NCBI GenBank assembly: GCA_019722365.1
Contig: JADFUC010000514.1
Location: forward strand, 744,001 to 808,000
Direction of reading: 5' to 3'
Source: Lithospermum erythrorhizon
Taxonomy: Eukaryota; Streptophyta; Magnoliopsida; Boraginales; Boraginaceae
Length of the DNA stretch: 64,000 nucleotides
Part shown: piece by piece, positions 13,733 to 26,000 of the stretch
How positions within the stretch are numbered: position 1 is the stretch's first letter
Layout: the number at the start of each line of letters is the position of its first letter
Translations under genes and position numbers: made by a program
The notes under the pieces: generated by a model
Told to the model about the DNA's origin: nothing
Databases searched by the model: none
The model's input: only the letters and a program-made list of their open reading frames with translations

Positions 13733-16700
13733 ATGGTAAGTTCATGTACATTGAGTTGCTTAATTACATATGAATTAATATTTGTTTAGCTATTGAACAT
13801 CAATTGCCATTAATAGCTCGAATAAACTGAGAATTTGGAACCCATATCAGACTGGGAGTTTGATTAATTGTTTTTTTTATATAAGGGAAAGCTAATGTGT
13901 TATCATTCAATTAGTAAGTAAAAAAATTTTGTGAGGGCTAAATAGCAATCACTTGATTTTAAAATTCAATGTGGCTAGCTTTTGCATTCCATCGTAGAAA
14001 CTTTCGAATGAGCTTTCATTCGCCCAATTTTAAATTAATTACAATAAAAATGAATTAAAAGTTAATTTTTAACGAGCTTCAATGATTAGTTGTATTACAA
14101 CCCGTCAGCATTGGTAATTAAAGGGGTAATTGTAAATTGATGCCAATTAATTTTTTTTAAAAATCAAAAGTAATTTTAGAAGTTTTTAAAGGAAGATTCA
14201 TTTCGTTTAGGTGCGAAAGCAGTACTTGATGTGAGATTGAATGTAAATCCGTTGTCATCTACCCGAAAGCGAAACACCGATGTAAATTCAATCTTAAATC
14301 CGTTATCGATTTGGGGTTAGGGTTAGGTTAGGGAAATCGGATTTCTGCCTTTTTGTTTTGATTTTTTAAAATTTAATTAGCATTTGAATTTACTTAATTG
14401 CCGCTACTAATTCGCATTATGATTGTTCATCGATTGTTGAGTTTCTGCCCGAAAAATTAACGGGGATGTTTTGTCATCAGTTTAAAGTTGGAGTGATGGA
14501 AAAGTTAAATTTGGAAAGTTGGGTGATGGAATGGAGGCGGCCCAAAGTTGGGTGATAGTTCTGGCGGCTTTGGCGATTTTGTAGCGTCTCGTGGCGAGCC
14601 CAGGCGGTAATAGTTATTCTGAGTAGCGTCTAATGGTAATGCTCGGCGGTTAAATTTTGTAGTATTAATTTACACGTATAATTTTGATTTGGATCAAAAT
14701 GGTTAGATGTACCCTTTCGGTCTCCCAAATGATTTAATATTTTTATCTTAATGTTAACTTGTATCAAAATGTTTGATAATTATTAGATGAAGAATGCGAT
14801 AAAATCGCTGTCTCGATGTCAACGAAAAAAAAATTATCTACTTTAAAAATATCACTAGTAAGCATTTTACCTTCTTGCCTGCTGGCCCCAAATGAACTTG
14901 ATATATGTCTTTGCTCTTGGAGTATATATCACGCGTGAGAATAAAATTGTATCGGTAAAGTAATAAATGATTGAAGAAGATCTGCAAGAGAAATATAAAT
15001 ATTGTCAAAAAGGAATAAAGGAATATTTAAAATGTGTAAAAAATGTTACATTAACAAGATATAACATTTTAGATTATTGAAAATAAAATAAAAAATATTG
15101 AAAGGGGAAGAAAAACCACCAAAAATAGTGGTTATTTGCCGCCGAAAGTGGTTCTTGATGAGGAAGTTTTTTATTTTTATTGTCTTGAGACAAAGAAGGC
15201 ATTGGGGAGGGGGGGGTTGAGATTGAGATTGAATTTCTTATTGATATGAGTTTAAAAGACATCCCACCTTAATTTGTGTGTATTAGGCTAAAACATCAAT
15301 TATTTAGAGACGGAGGGAGTAGTAAATTAGGTTGAAAATAACATATTCTGATACTTATATATTTTTCGCAAAACATTATAGAACTTACTAAAAAAAATTT
15401 GACTTCAAAATTTTGAAGTCAACTTATTAAAATTCGTAACTGCTCGATCTTTTAAGGGATGAGGTATACTTTTCCCTTTCTTGAACTATTAGTGTTATAA
15501 TTTGGTTCTGGAAATCAAGGTTACGTGTTAATGCTTGGCTGAGTTTCTTAGTTTTGAGCATTGAAAATCGAATTAGACAGTCTTATTGGGATGGTGATAG
15601 TATTTTAATTTTAATGTATGTTTGATGTAACTTTATTCATATTGTTAATCTTAAAGGTAGCAATGTTAATTACAAGTTCACTTTTTGCGGCCACCTATTA
15701 GTTTACTTGTTGATGTAATTTACTAGGCGATTACTCTTGATCTAAGTTCGGTTTAATTAAGGAAAAAATTGTCTTTATAGTGGATTAATGACACTAAATG
15801 GTATATTGTTGATTCGATGCCAAACTTGTTTGGTTGCCTATATATTATGTAGCTCGGTGACATTGGTTGTTTTGATAATTTACAGCTATTTCAATTTCAG
15901 AATCCCTGCAAAACTCTGAATATTTTGAATTTTACCCGTAAGGGCTAGCAATTATGTTTGTTCCTAATAAATACGTTTATTATCCTTTTAAAAAATTGTG
16001 CAACACTTCTGGATGTTTTTTCGAGTACTGTAGCTTTTTTTTCATGGGTTATGACCTATACTAGGTTTAGGAAGTTAAGGTTAATGAAGACAGGTTGTGT
16101 ATCTAGTGCCTTCTTATGTTTCTCTATTGTGATGTCTCTTATGAGTTCGCTCATTTTTCAGTCAGGTAGGAAGGAAACAGTTTTGGATTTGGCGAAGTTT
16201 GTTGATAAGGGCGTCCAAGTCAAGCTCACTGGTGGTAGACAAGGTTAGCTTCTTATGGTACCGTTCTTCTCAAATATTTTTCTATTATGAAGACGATTGA
16301 TGTTTATGAAGAAAGGCTTATACATATTCGTCCTTTAATACTACCTCTTTGTACCATTGCTTCGGGTTTGAACCATTGTCCACGGACCTGGTCAAATAAA
16401 TTCAGCATTTAATTTAACGTCAGATTAACTGTTTTCTTTCCACGGCTAAACATGTTTTGAGAGTTGTACCTTTTGAGATTCTTTCCCATGCCTTTTCCCT
16501 TTCCTATTTTGTAGACGCTGTTGCAATTTGTATTGATAAATATTCACTATGCAGTGACAGGAACTTTAAAAGGTTATGATCAGATGCTAAACCTTGTCCT
16601 CGATGAAGCTGTAGAATTCCTCAGAGGTAAACAACAATTGATTTACTGGAATGCATTTTACACAGTCGTGTTTTCTTGTTCATATGGTGTTGAATGGTGT

Positions 16701-17270
16701 CTAAACTCTGTGTTCTGTACTTTCCCTCTTGCCTTCACACCAGTACTATTATTATTTTCATTTTTTTTAAAACATCTTCAAGTCACCGAAACATTTGGAC
16801 GAGGAGGCTTTTCCTGGTCTAGTGCTGTCCGTGGTTTGGCACATGTGAGGACTTGAGGAATAACTCTACGTGTTCTTTTTGCAGACAACGATGATCCAGT
16901 AAAGACCACTGATCAGACACACCGTCTAGGTTTGATAGTATGTTTTCTTCCTTCAATGATCACCTGTAGACTGTAAACGGTAGTGTTCCTAAACCTGAGT
17001 TTCATGTAAAATGAACGGTGCCTTAGGGCACAACTTTAAGAACATGCTGGGTGTGTAATATCTGTGGGTTGATCTAGGCATACCTAAATTTATTATTACT
17101 ACTGCTATTTCTCCTTTAGAATATCAACTGTGCAACCCCCGACCGAACTTAGATCAATTGCGTTATTTGCTGGACTGTAGGTTTGCAGGGGAACCGCAAT
17201 GATGCTTGTAGCACCAACTGATGGTACAGATGAAATCGCTAATCCTTTCATCCAGGCAGAAGGGGCATAG
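13733..17270 (+). CDS. LSM7: U6 snRNA-associated Sm-like protein LSM7
   Basis: Sm-fold subunit shared by the nuclear LSM2-8 ring (U6 snRNP, splicing) and the cytoplasmic LSM1-7 ring (mRNA decapping). Four exons carry nearly all of the coding region: 16162-16243 (SGRKETVLDLAKFVDKGV...), 16555-16626 (TGTLKGYDQMLNLVLDEAV...), 16885-16937 (NDDPVKTTDQTHRLGLI) and 17181-17270 (VCRGTAMMLVAPTDGTDEIA...). Phases join perfectly and give 99 residues, which as I recall is the Arabidopsis length. The Sm1 and Sm2 motifs are complete. The initiator Met is not in the first of these exons: the family begins M-SGRKE, so ATG should end an upstream exon. The best candidate is ATG|GTAAGT at 13733-13735, a perfect donor. 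Alternative: in-frame ATGs at 16129 or 16141 with no intron, giving a short extension. The start is moderately certain; the rest is secure. Confidence 0.9.
14312..14334 (+). repeat. Short telomere-like TTAGGG run in LSM7 intron 1
   Basis: A GGGGTTAGGGTTAGGTTAGG-type tract of about 20 bases lies inside the proposed LSM7 first intron. Its reverse complement contains AACCCTAA, the plant telo-box found in promoters of ribosomal-protein and other growth genes. It could be such a regulatory site or a short interstitial telomere remnant. Confidence 0.45.
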
Positions 17271-19080
17271 AGATGTATGATTTTTAAAACCGCGCAATCG
17301 TACACGTAGTCATTTAGACTTCCAAGTTTCCACTTTACTTTTTGTCATAGTAGTCATGAGAAGCAATATGCTCAGTTACAGCAGATTTAGTATGATGTAT
17401 AAAAATTGAAGTCATTTGGAACAAGCTTTCATCTTGTTTGGTTAACTTTCATTTTTCTGTGAATAATGATCTTGCTTGTGAATTTGGGGGTGTTTGGATA
17501 TTGACATAAAGCAATTTCTTGTTCTACTATTCATATATTCTATTCATGACAATTGAGGTTGATACCTTATTTTCTACCTGATCTGACTTTTTCACCATTT
17601 TTGTAAAAAGTGGATGAGAATCTTTGCTAGCCCTATCCTATCCGATTTTCATACATTTGTGTATCTTACACTGTATGTTATGTTGCAATTGTTTAAAATC
17701 AGGACAAATGTTATGTATATAATTTGTTAATTTTATAAACATGACATTTTATGTTGGATCTTATTCTTTTTTGTTTGAATTGGTAATTGTTCTTCATTTT
17801 TTTTTTCAGTTGAAACATCCTGGATGTAAGTTATCCGTGATGAAACATACACTAAGAAAATTGGTTAAAGAATTCCTCCTAGATGAAGACAAGGTACTAT
17901 TATGGTCTGTTTGTTTTGAGAAGGATCAAGGGAAATCAGGGATAATTTATTAATTTTTCTTATTCCTTTCTTTCGCCCTTTAGTTCGCTAGCTTTGTTGT
18001 ATGGAATGACCAGATTGACTTGAGGCATATTTGATTAATTCTCTTAGGAGGATTCATTACCTCTCATCCTCTCTCATTTACTTCCATTCCCCTTATACTC
18101 CTTTTCCCCCAAATCCAGGGAGAATGGAAGATCATAACATATATCAAATATTTTAATACATTCACCCTCATTCTCCCTTCTTCAAAATTATTGTATCCAA
18201 ACAATAATTTTATTTATTCTCCCTAATTCACCATGATTCTCTTCTCCTAGGTTAATTCTAAATATTTACCCTCTCCCTGATTCACTCTGATCCAAACATA
18301 ACATTAAATACATGTATTTCTTGGAGATATGAGTTTAAATGGATGACTATGATATAAGACAAATGTTTACATGTAACATGTTTTCTTTTAGAGATAATAT
18401 CTATTAGTTTGTTAATCTGTTCATTGAGTTGTATGAATCTTTTAATTCAGTCGTATCTTTATCAATTCTACAATTTACAAGTGAATAATAATTCTCACTT
18501 TATATTAGAAAAATCATTTTTAATATTAACATGATAATTTTAATTTCAAACGAAAATGTGCATCAATTAATATCACATCATTATTTTTATTTTGACCGTT
18601 GAAAATATAAACGATGTTTTAAATTTGTATGGATTGAACCAGTATTCGTAGCAATAAATACATTTTTTATTTCTTTTACAATCTATACTATATATATAAA
18701 GAGAATATGTGTAGGTAGTTATTTGGTTTCATAAAAAATTATATTTCAAATTTATCCTTTTCAATCATATATTATACAATTAGTTATCTATTTTATAAGG
18801 TCAAAATTGTTATATTATATGCCTATACTATAACCGAATCACTTTTTTCAAATAAAGAAAAAACCACCACTATACTTGCAGAAAGCAGCCAAAAATTCTG
18901 GGAGAAGTTATTTTATGAATCTATGTCTCAATAAGAATTTGTCCCGCAACTATATGTATTGATAGTAATTTTTAATACTTTTCACTGAATTTACAGTGAT
19001 TTTTCAATTTATATAAATGAAAATCCTAATTTAATTTTTACATGTATCGTGTGTGTCAAATTAATAGTATTTTATAAATC
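17271..19080. other. Region downstream of LSM7 with one exon-like block
   Basis: AT-rich sequence after the LSM7 stop. Apart from an exon-like block at 17811-17892 I find no gene. A C/T-rich stretch and its G/A-rich partner near 18.05-18.30 kb give a loose inverted arrangement that may be an old MITE. The rest looks like decayed repeat sequence. Confidence 0.4.
17811..17892 (+). pseudogene. Isolated exon-like block, function unknown
   Basis: After a strong polypyrimidine-AG acceptor there is an 82-base open stretch ending at an AAG|GTACTA donor. It reads LKHPGCKLSVMKHTLRK... and then LVKEFLLDEDK. The composition is protein-like (basic helix) and unlike the flanking AT-rich DNA. No partner exon is recognisable nearby, so this may be a captured or orphan exon, or part of a gene whose other exons I cannot see. 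I do not recognise the protein. Confidence 0.25.
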
Positions 19081-19209
19081 AAACGAAAACTCCTCAACAA
19101 TCTCGCTATCTGTTAGACCAAACAACATTCAATGGTTAAATACATCATTTAATAAAAATTTAATGAAAATAACCCTTCATCGGCTTGATATTTAGCCATA
19201 AAATCCGAA

Positions 19210-19925
19210 TTGAGACTCCTCAGACAAACATCCGAAACGACTTCGAGTAAAAGATTTGATAAATAAGATAATTAACCTAGTCAATAAATTGTTTATTTAA
19301 ATACCCATTCGACGAATGAAATTCAGATTAAAAGAATTGCCCAATATCTAAAATAATCACATAACTAATAGATTCAACAAATTATCTATTCGAACTCGTT
19401 CAAACCGCGGACAGTACCGAAGAACTATAAAAACCACCTTATCCCCCTTTCCATTCCTTCATTGAAAGATACTCGTATAATATAATTAACTTAGTCAACA
19501 AATTATCTATTCAATACCAGCTCGATTGAACAAATCAAATTAGGATTAAAATAATTTCTCAATATCTAAAATAATCACATAATTAACCAATTCAATAAAT
19601 TGTTTATTCGATACTCGTTAAATCCCAACTCGACATGAGTACAAAGAACTATAAAACTCCCCCTCCCCCTTTCTGTTCCTAATGAAGGAGATGCAGAATA
19701 ATATAATTAATCAACTCAACAAATTGTCTATTCAATAACCGCTTAACTAAAATTGGAATCGGATTCATATTAAAAGAATTATCTATTCCATACTCATTCA
19801 ACAAATTATCACTAACAAATTAATCGATTCAACAAATTATTTATTTCATACTCGTTCAAACCGGACTCGTTACGCCACCAAAAAACACTATAAAACCACC
19901 CCTCCCCCCATTTTTCTTCATTCTC
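19210..19925 (+). repeat. Three tandem promoter-like repeats upstream of DAK
   Basis: Three diverged direct copies of about 220-240 bases. Each contains repeated AACAAATTRTCTATTC-like phrases and Asn/Ile-codon-like AT text, then TATAAAA followed by a C-rich, then T-rich patch. The TATA boxes are at 19426, 19650 and 19889, spaced 224 and 239 bases. The last copy leads into the CT/CA tract and the DAK start codon, so it is the likely working core promoter; the other two look like duplicated promoters. Confidence 0.65.
19889..19895 (+). promoter_or_regulatory. Proximal TATA box of DAK
   Basis: TATAAAA in the third repeat copy, about 190 bases before the ATG at 20079. A pyrimidine-rich patch and a CT/CA microsatellite follow, as in many plant leaders. 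Confidence 0.55.
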
Positions 19926-19982
19926 TATCTCTCTCTCTCTCTCACACACACACACATTTGCTCTTCACTCTCTCTCACACAC
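19925..19982 (+). repeat. CT/CA microsatellite in DAK leader
   Basis: Runs of CTCTCT, then CACACA, then CTCTCT and CACACA lie between the proximal TATA box and the DAK ATG. CT-rich tracts near transcription starts are common in plant core promoters (Y-patch). Confidence 0.7.
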
Positions 19983-20078
19983 GCACTTCAAATTTGTTGT
20001 AGTTTGTTAGGTTTTTTTGATTAATGCAGGTGTAATATTACTAATAATACAGCATTTTCAGTTGCTCAATTTCCAAAA

Positions 20079-23000
20079 ATGAATTTCCAGAGCAAAAAAC
20101 TCATCAATGACCCTAATGGTAACACTTGTACTTTTATTTCAGAGTATTATTTCTATTCGATTTTTGTATATATTTTGATTAGTTTTATTTTACGTTTGAA
20201 TTATTTGATTATGTTGATTGTTTATTTGAGTTGACTAGCGGAATTTGAGTTTGACTAAATTTATTGCAATTTTTTGAAGCGGTAAATGTAGATGTTAATA
20301 TTATGAATATGCTTTTAGTTTTATTTTATGTTTTATATTTTTGATTTTTTTTCGTAATTTTACTTTGACGAAATTTGTGCAGTCTTTTGAAGCTGTAAAT
20401 GTAGATGCTAATATTATGAATATGCTCTTAATTTTATTTTATGTTTTGAGTTTTTATTTTATTTTTTATTTTTGTTGATTGTATAATTGAGTGGACTATT
20501 GAAATTTGAGTTTGATTTTTTGCATTTTTTTTGAAGCTGTAAATGTAGATGATAATATTATGAATATGCTCTTAATTTTATTTTATGTTTTGAGTTTTTT
20601 TTATTTTATTTTTTGTTTTTGTTGATTTTATAATTGATTGGACTAGTGAAATTTGAGTTTGACTATATTTTTGTATTTTTTTTTTTGAAGCTGTAAATGT
20701 AGATGCTAATGTCATGAATATGCACATAATTTTAATTTATGTTTGAGCTTTTTTTATGTTATTTTTTTTTTGTTTCTGTTGATTGTATAATTTAGTGGAC
20801 TAAATTTTTCAAGAGGTAAATGTAGATGTGAATATTATGAATTTCTGTCTGATTTTATTTTATTTTAGAGTTTTTTTAAAAGTTTTTCTTAGTTTTGTTT
20901 ACGTTGATTGTATAATTGAGTGGACTAGCTAAAATTGAGTTTGACTAAATTGCTGCAATTTTTTGAAGCTGTTAGAGTAGATGCTAATACTCCGTATTAT
21001 GAATACGCTCTTAATTTTATTTTATGTTTTGAGTTTGTTGTTTGTTTGTGTTGATTGTATAATTGTGTTGACTAGTGAAATTTAACTTTGACTAAATTTG
21101 TAAAAATATTTGAAGCTGTAAATGTAGATGCTAATATTATGAATTTGCGCTTAATTTTATTTTTATGTTTTGAGTTTTTTTTTGGTTAAATTTTTTTTGT
21201 TTATATTGATTGAATAATAGAGGACTAGAATTTGCGCTCAATTTTATTTTTATATTTGAGTTTTTTTTGTTAATTTATTTCTGTTTATATTTTAATCGAG
21301 TGGATAGTGAAATTTGACCGTGACTAAACCGGTGCGATTTTTTTAAGCTGTAAATGTAGATGCTAATATATGAATATGCTCTTAATTCTATTTTAGGTTT
21401 GAGTTTTTTTTTTCCTTCCATTTTGATTTTTTGTTTCTGTTGATTGTATCATTGAGTTGACTAGCAAATTCTACTTTGACTAAATTTATGCAATTTTTTG
21501 AAGCTGTAAATGTAGTGCTAATATTATGAGTATGCTCTTAATTCTATATTATGTTTTATTAGTTTTTTTTGTTTATGTCGATTTTATAATTGAGTTGACT
21601 AGCGAAATTCCACTTTGACTTTGACTAAATTTGTACAATTTTTGAAGCTGTAAATGTAGCGCTAATTTTAGGAATATGCTCTTAATTTTATTTTATGTTC
21701 GAATTTTTTTCATTTTTTTTGTTTATGTTGATCGTATAATGGAGTTGACTAGAGAAATTCGACTTCGAGTCTTCTACTATGACTAAATTTGTGCAATTTT
21801 TTGAAGCTGTAAATGTACATGCTAATATATGAATATGCTCTTAATTTTATATTAGATTTGAGTTTTTTTTTTTTTCATTTTCATTTTGTTGTTTATGTTG
21901 ATTGTATAATTGAGTTGACTAGCAAAATTCAACTTTGACTAAATTTATACAATTTTTTGAAGCTGTAAATGTAGTGCTAATATTATGAATATGCTCATTT
22001 AATTCTATTTTATGTTTGAGTTTTTTTTGTTTTTGTGTATGTTGATTGTATAATTGAGTTGACTAGTGAAATTCGACTTTGACTAAATTTGTGCAATTTT
22101 TTTGAAACTGTAAATGTAGTGCTAATATTATAAATATGCTCTTAATTTTATTTTATGTTTGAGTTTTTTTTTTTTCAATTTTTGTTTCTGTTGATTGTAT
22201 AATTGATTGACTAGCGAAATTTGATTTTGAATATGCTAATAATATGAATATGATCTTAATTTTAATTTCTGTTTGATTTTTTTTAAGTTCTTTTTTGTTT
22301 CCGTTGATTGTAAAATTGAGCTCACTAGCGAAATTTGACTAAATTTGTACAGTTTTTTGAAGCTGTAAATGTAGTTAATATTATAATTTTTTGTTTAAAT
22401 TTACATTATGTTGTAGTTTTTGTTCTTTATTTTGTTTTTGTTGATTGTATAATTAAGTGTACTATCTAAAGCATATTTTGACTTTGACTTAATTTTTGTA
22501 GTTTTTTGATGCTGTAAATGTAGATGCTAATATTATGAATTTATGTTTAATTTTAATTCATGTTTGAGTTTTTTTCATTGTATAATTGAGTGGACTAGTG
22601 AAATTTGACTTTGACTAAAAGTTTGCAAGTTTTTGAAGCTGTAAACGTAGATGCTAATATTAAGAAAATGTGCTTAGTATGTATGATTTTTTTTTTTTTT
22701 GGTTCTTTTGATTGTATGATTGAGTTGACTAGTGGGATTTGACCTTGACTAAATTGGTGCAGTTTTTTGAAGCTAGAAATGTAGATGATTAGATTAAGAA
22801 TTTAATGTTTAAATTATTTGTTTCTGTTGATTGAATTTGTGATTGGACTTGGGGAAATTTGACCTTGATTAAATTGGTTCAATTTTTTGAAGCTAGAAAT
22901 GCAGATGCTAATAGTATGATTTTTTTCTTTCTGTTGACTGTATATTTGAGTGGACTAGTGAAATTTGATTTTGACTAATTTTTTTAAGCTGTAAATGTAG

Positions 23001-26000
23001 ATACTAATATTGTGAATATGTTCTTAATATCATTTTATGTTTGTTTCTGTTGATTGTATATTTGAGTGGACTAGCGAAATTGAGTTTGACTAAATTTGTT
23101 GCAGTTTTTTGAAGCTGTTAATGTAGATGCTAATATTATGAATATGCTCTTAATTTTTTGTTTTCTTTTTGTTGATTGTTTAATTGAGTGGACTATCAAA
23201 ATTTGACTTGACTTAATTGGTGCAGTTTTTTGAAGCTGGAAATTTAGATTTAAAGATTAATAATTTCTGTGTAATTTTATTTTATGTTTGGATTATGTGC
23301 TTCTGTTGATTAATTGGACTTGCGAAATCTGAAGCTGGAAATGTAGATTAAGATTATGAACAGTGAATTCAAACTTTAAATGCATCCCTTTTCGCTTTTT
23401 GGGTTGAGAAGATCAGTTTAAATTTGGAAGGAGTCTGTATATGTTGAGATTAATTTAGGTAGTTTGCCTACTTAAATATGAGTTATGTTAGTATTTTCTT
23501 ACCAAGTATAGTGGCTTCGGATTATAAACCGATTGCTGGGAGTCGAGCCTTTAAATCGGTGTGGGAGTTTGAGTTGGTTTTTTCTTGATTTTTAGATTTT
23601 TCGGATCAAGTTCAGTTCAAATAAATAAAGCGGCAAAAACAGTAATAAAGTAGTCTCTACGTTTCAGCAACCTAGCCCTTGTGGTCAATTTAGTTCTAGT
23701 CCGGAGAATCAATTTTGCCTACCTGAAAATGTTCATAATTCTTGATATCAGGGTTGCATATAAAATTGTTAAGGACCACTGCCTTAATGTGTTCATATCG
23801 TTAGACTTTGGCGATGTTATGTAATTTTTTAACATGATAATAGCGAAATCCTATCATACTCTCATTGTTACCAATTTTTAATATTATTCAATTCGAGTTT
23901 TGTTTTCTGATGGTTAATGGTTTCAGATGTGGTGACTGAGTTTATAGAAGGTTTAGTTGAAACTTACCCTGGCTTGCAGTACTTGGATGGTTTCCCTGAG
24001 GTTGGTTGATTTATTAGAACTATCTTCTTTAATAATTTAATCCGCATGAAGATGGTATCAATATATGACCATATTTACAAATGTAGGTTAAGGTTGTGAT
24101 TCGTGCTGATGTATCCAGTGTGACATATGACAAAGTTGCTGTTATATCAGGTTAGAAATGATTGCTAAAATATCTTAAGTGCTGTAACTAGAATGTTTGA
24201 ATGATCTAATATTCCCGGTCTTGATTATGCCAAATTGTATTGTTGTAAGGCGTTTCTTGCTGATCTAGACCAATTAAATTCTAATGAAAATATTGTTAGC
24301 ATTCATAGAGATAGCAATATTCAATCTTTTTACTATTTTGTCACTAGAATCTTGGTGATACCATGATACAGGGGGTGGAAGTGGCCATGAGCCTGCACAT
24401 GCTGGGTTTGTTGGAGAAGGGATGTTGACAGCGGCAATATGCGGGGATGTTTTTGCCTCACCTACCGTGAACGCCATTCTTTCTGTATGTTATAAGATTA
24501 TCTATTCCGGTCAAGAAGAAACACTTCTTTTAAGAATATGCTTGGTCATTATATGTTAGTCGTTGAGATTTCGATAAATCCAAAATGCAGGGAATTAGAG
24601 CCGTCACTGGTCCAATGGGTTGCCTCCTTATTGTTAAGGTACGGCCAGCTCTAAATTGTATCTACAAATTATGCTTTTGAATTTGGAGCTGGATAATGCA
24701 TAGGTATGTGTAGCATTGCCGTGATCTGCATCATGTTATAACAACTTTTGACTGTATCCTTCATATGCCTGCACCATCTCTAGATTAACTTTCCAACTGC
24801 AATTGTCATTATGCTAATTGGGTGTGTTAATGGCTTATGTGAGCTGCTTCTGCTGTGGTAGAACTACACAGGTGATAGGTTGAATTTTGGTCTAGCTGCT
24901 GAGCAAGCAAAATCTGAGGGTTATAAAGTCGAGGTATTATTTTCTATATAAGAAGAATTTTCATGTCTTGAATTTGGAAACGAGAACAATTTTTGTTGCA
25001 AGTTAAAGCTGCATTTAATAATTTAGCGCCTGTTTGTGTTTGTAGATGGTCATTGTGGGTGATGATTGTGCTTTACCACCTCCTAGAGGCATAGCTGGAA
25101 GAAGGGGTTTGGCTGGAACGATCTTCGTGCATAAGGTATGATTACTGTTCTTTCCCTGTTACCGTTCTTTCCCTGTCTAAGATTCTTGATTGGCAATGAT
25201 TTAATGGTGCATAACACTATAAGCTATTAAAGGTCCTGCGATTCCATTAGCACATTCCTTTAAAAAATGTATAGCATATTATGAGCATTAACTTGTAAAA
25301 TCTGTGTGTTATAGAATTACGAATCAAAAGTTCTTAAATCTTTAAGTTACTTTAGAAAAGAGTTGCACAATTAAATCAATCACAGTAGACTCACCTTACA
25401 TGCACAGCTGACATGCTGATAATGTTTTCTTGACAGTGTTCATCATAGTCTCACGGTTAACCCATTGCAGGTTGCCGGAGCTGCTGCAGCTTCTGGACTC
25501 TCCCTGGAAGATGTGGCTGCCGAAGCAAAACAGGCATCAGATTCAGTAGGCACAATGGGTGTAGCATTGACTGTTTGCACCCTTCCAGGTCAAATCACAT
25601 CAGACCGTCTTGGTCCTGGAAAAATGGAGCTTGGTCTTGGAATTGTAAGTGCTCTGCTGATATTAAATATTTTGATGATAATTGAATCTGAGGCTACTTG
25701 ATGTTGCTGTATACACTATTCAGGTAGAGTACATAGAATATGCTTAAGTTTGAACCGATCCTGACGACCTTTATTAGTCTGACAGTCCACACCTAAATTC
25801 AGCATGGGGGGTCAAGCCTCCAAATGCAAAACGTATACTCCCTCCAATTCATTTTAATTGACGTTTGTTTTTAGATGTCAACATTTGACCATCAATTACT
25901 TTTTATTCCTTAATCTAATGAATATAAATTTGATATAATTGAATTTGTCTTTAAAAATATTTTCCTAATATAACTAAAAAAGTGAAAAGTAATTGATGGT

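Noticed and set aside
13465..13773. 102-codon plus-strand ORF before LSM7
   Set aside because: It has no recognisable domain and overlaps the proposed LSM7 leader and first donor; it is probably chance.
15958..16248. 96-codon ORF extending LSM7 upstream without an intron
   Set aside because: The part before SGRKE is hydrophobic, unlike any LSM7 N-terminus, and a good splice acceptor precedes Ser2.
18681..18990. Possible Helitron end (TCTATACTATATATA)
   Set aside because: No CTRR end with a preceding hairpin could be found downstream, so the start alone is not enough.
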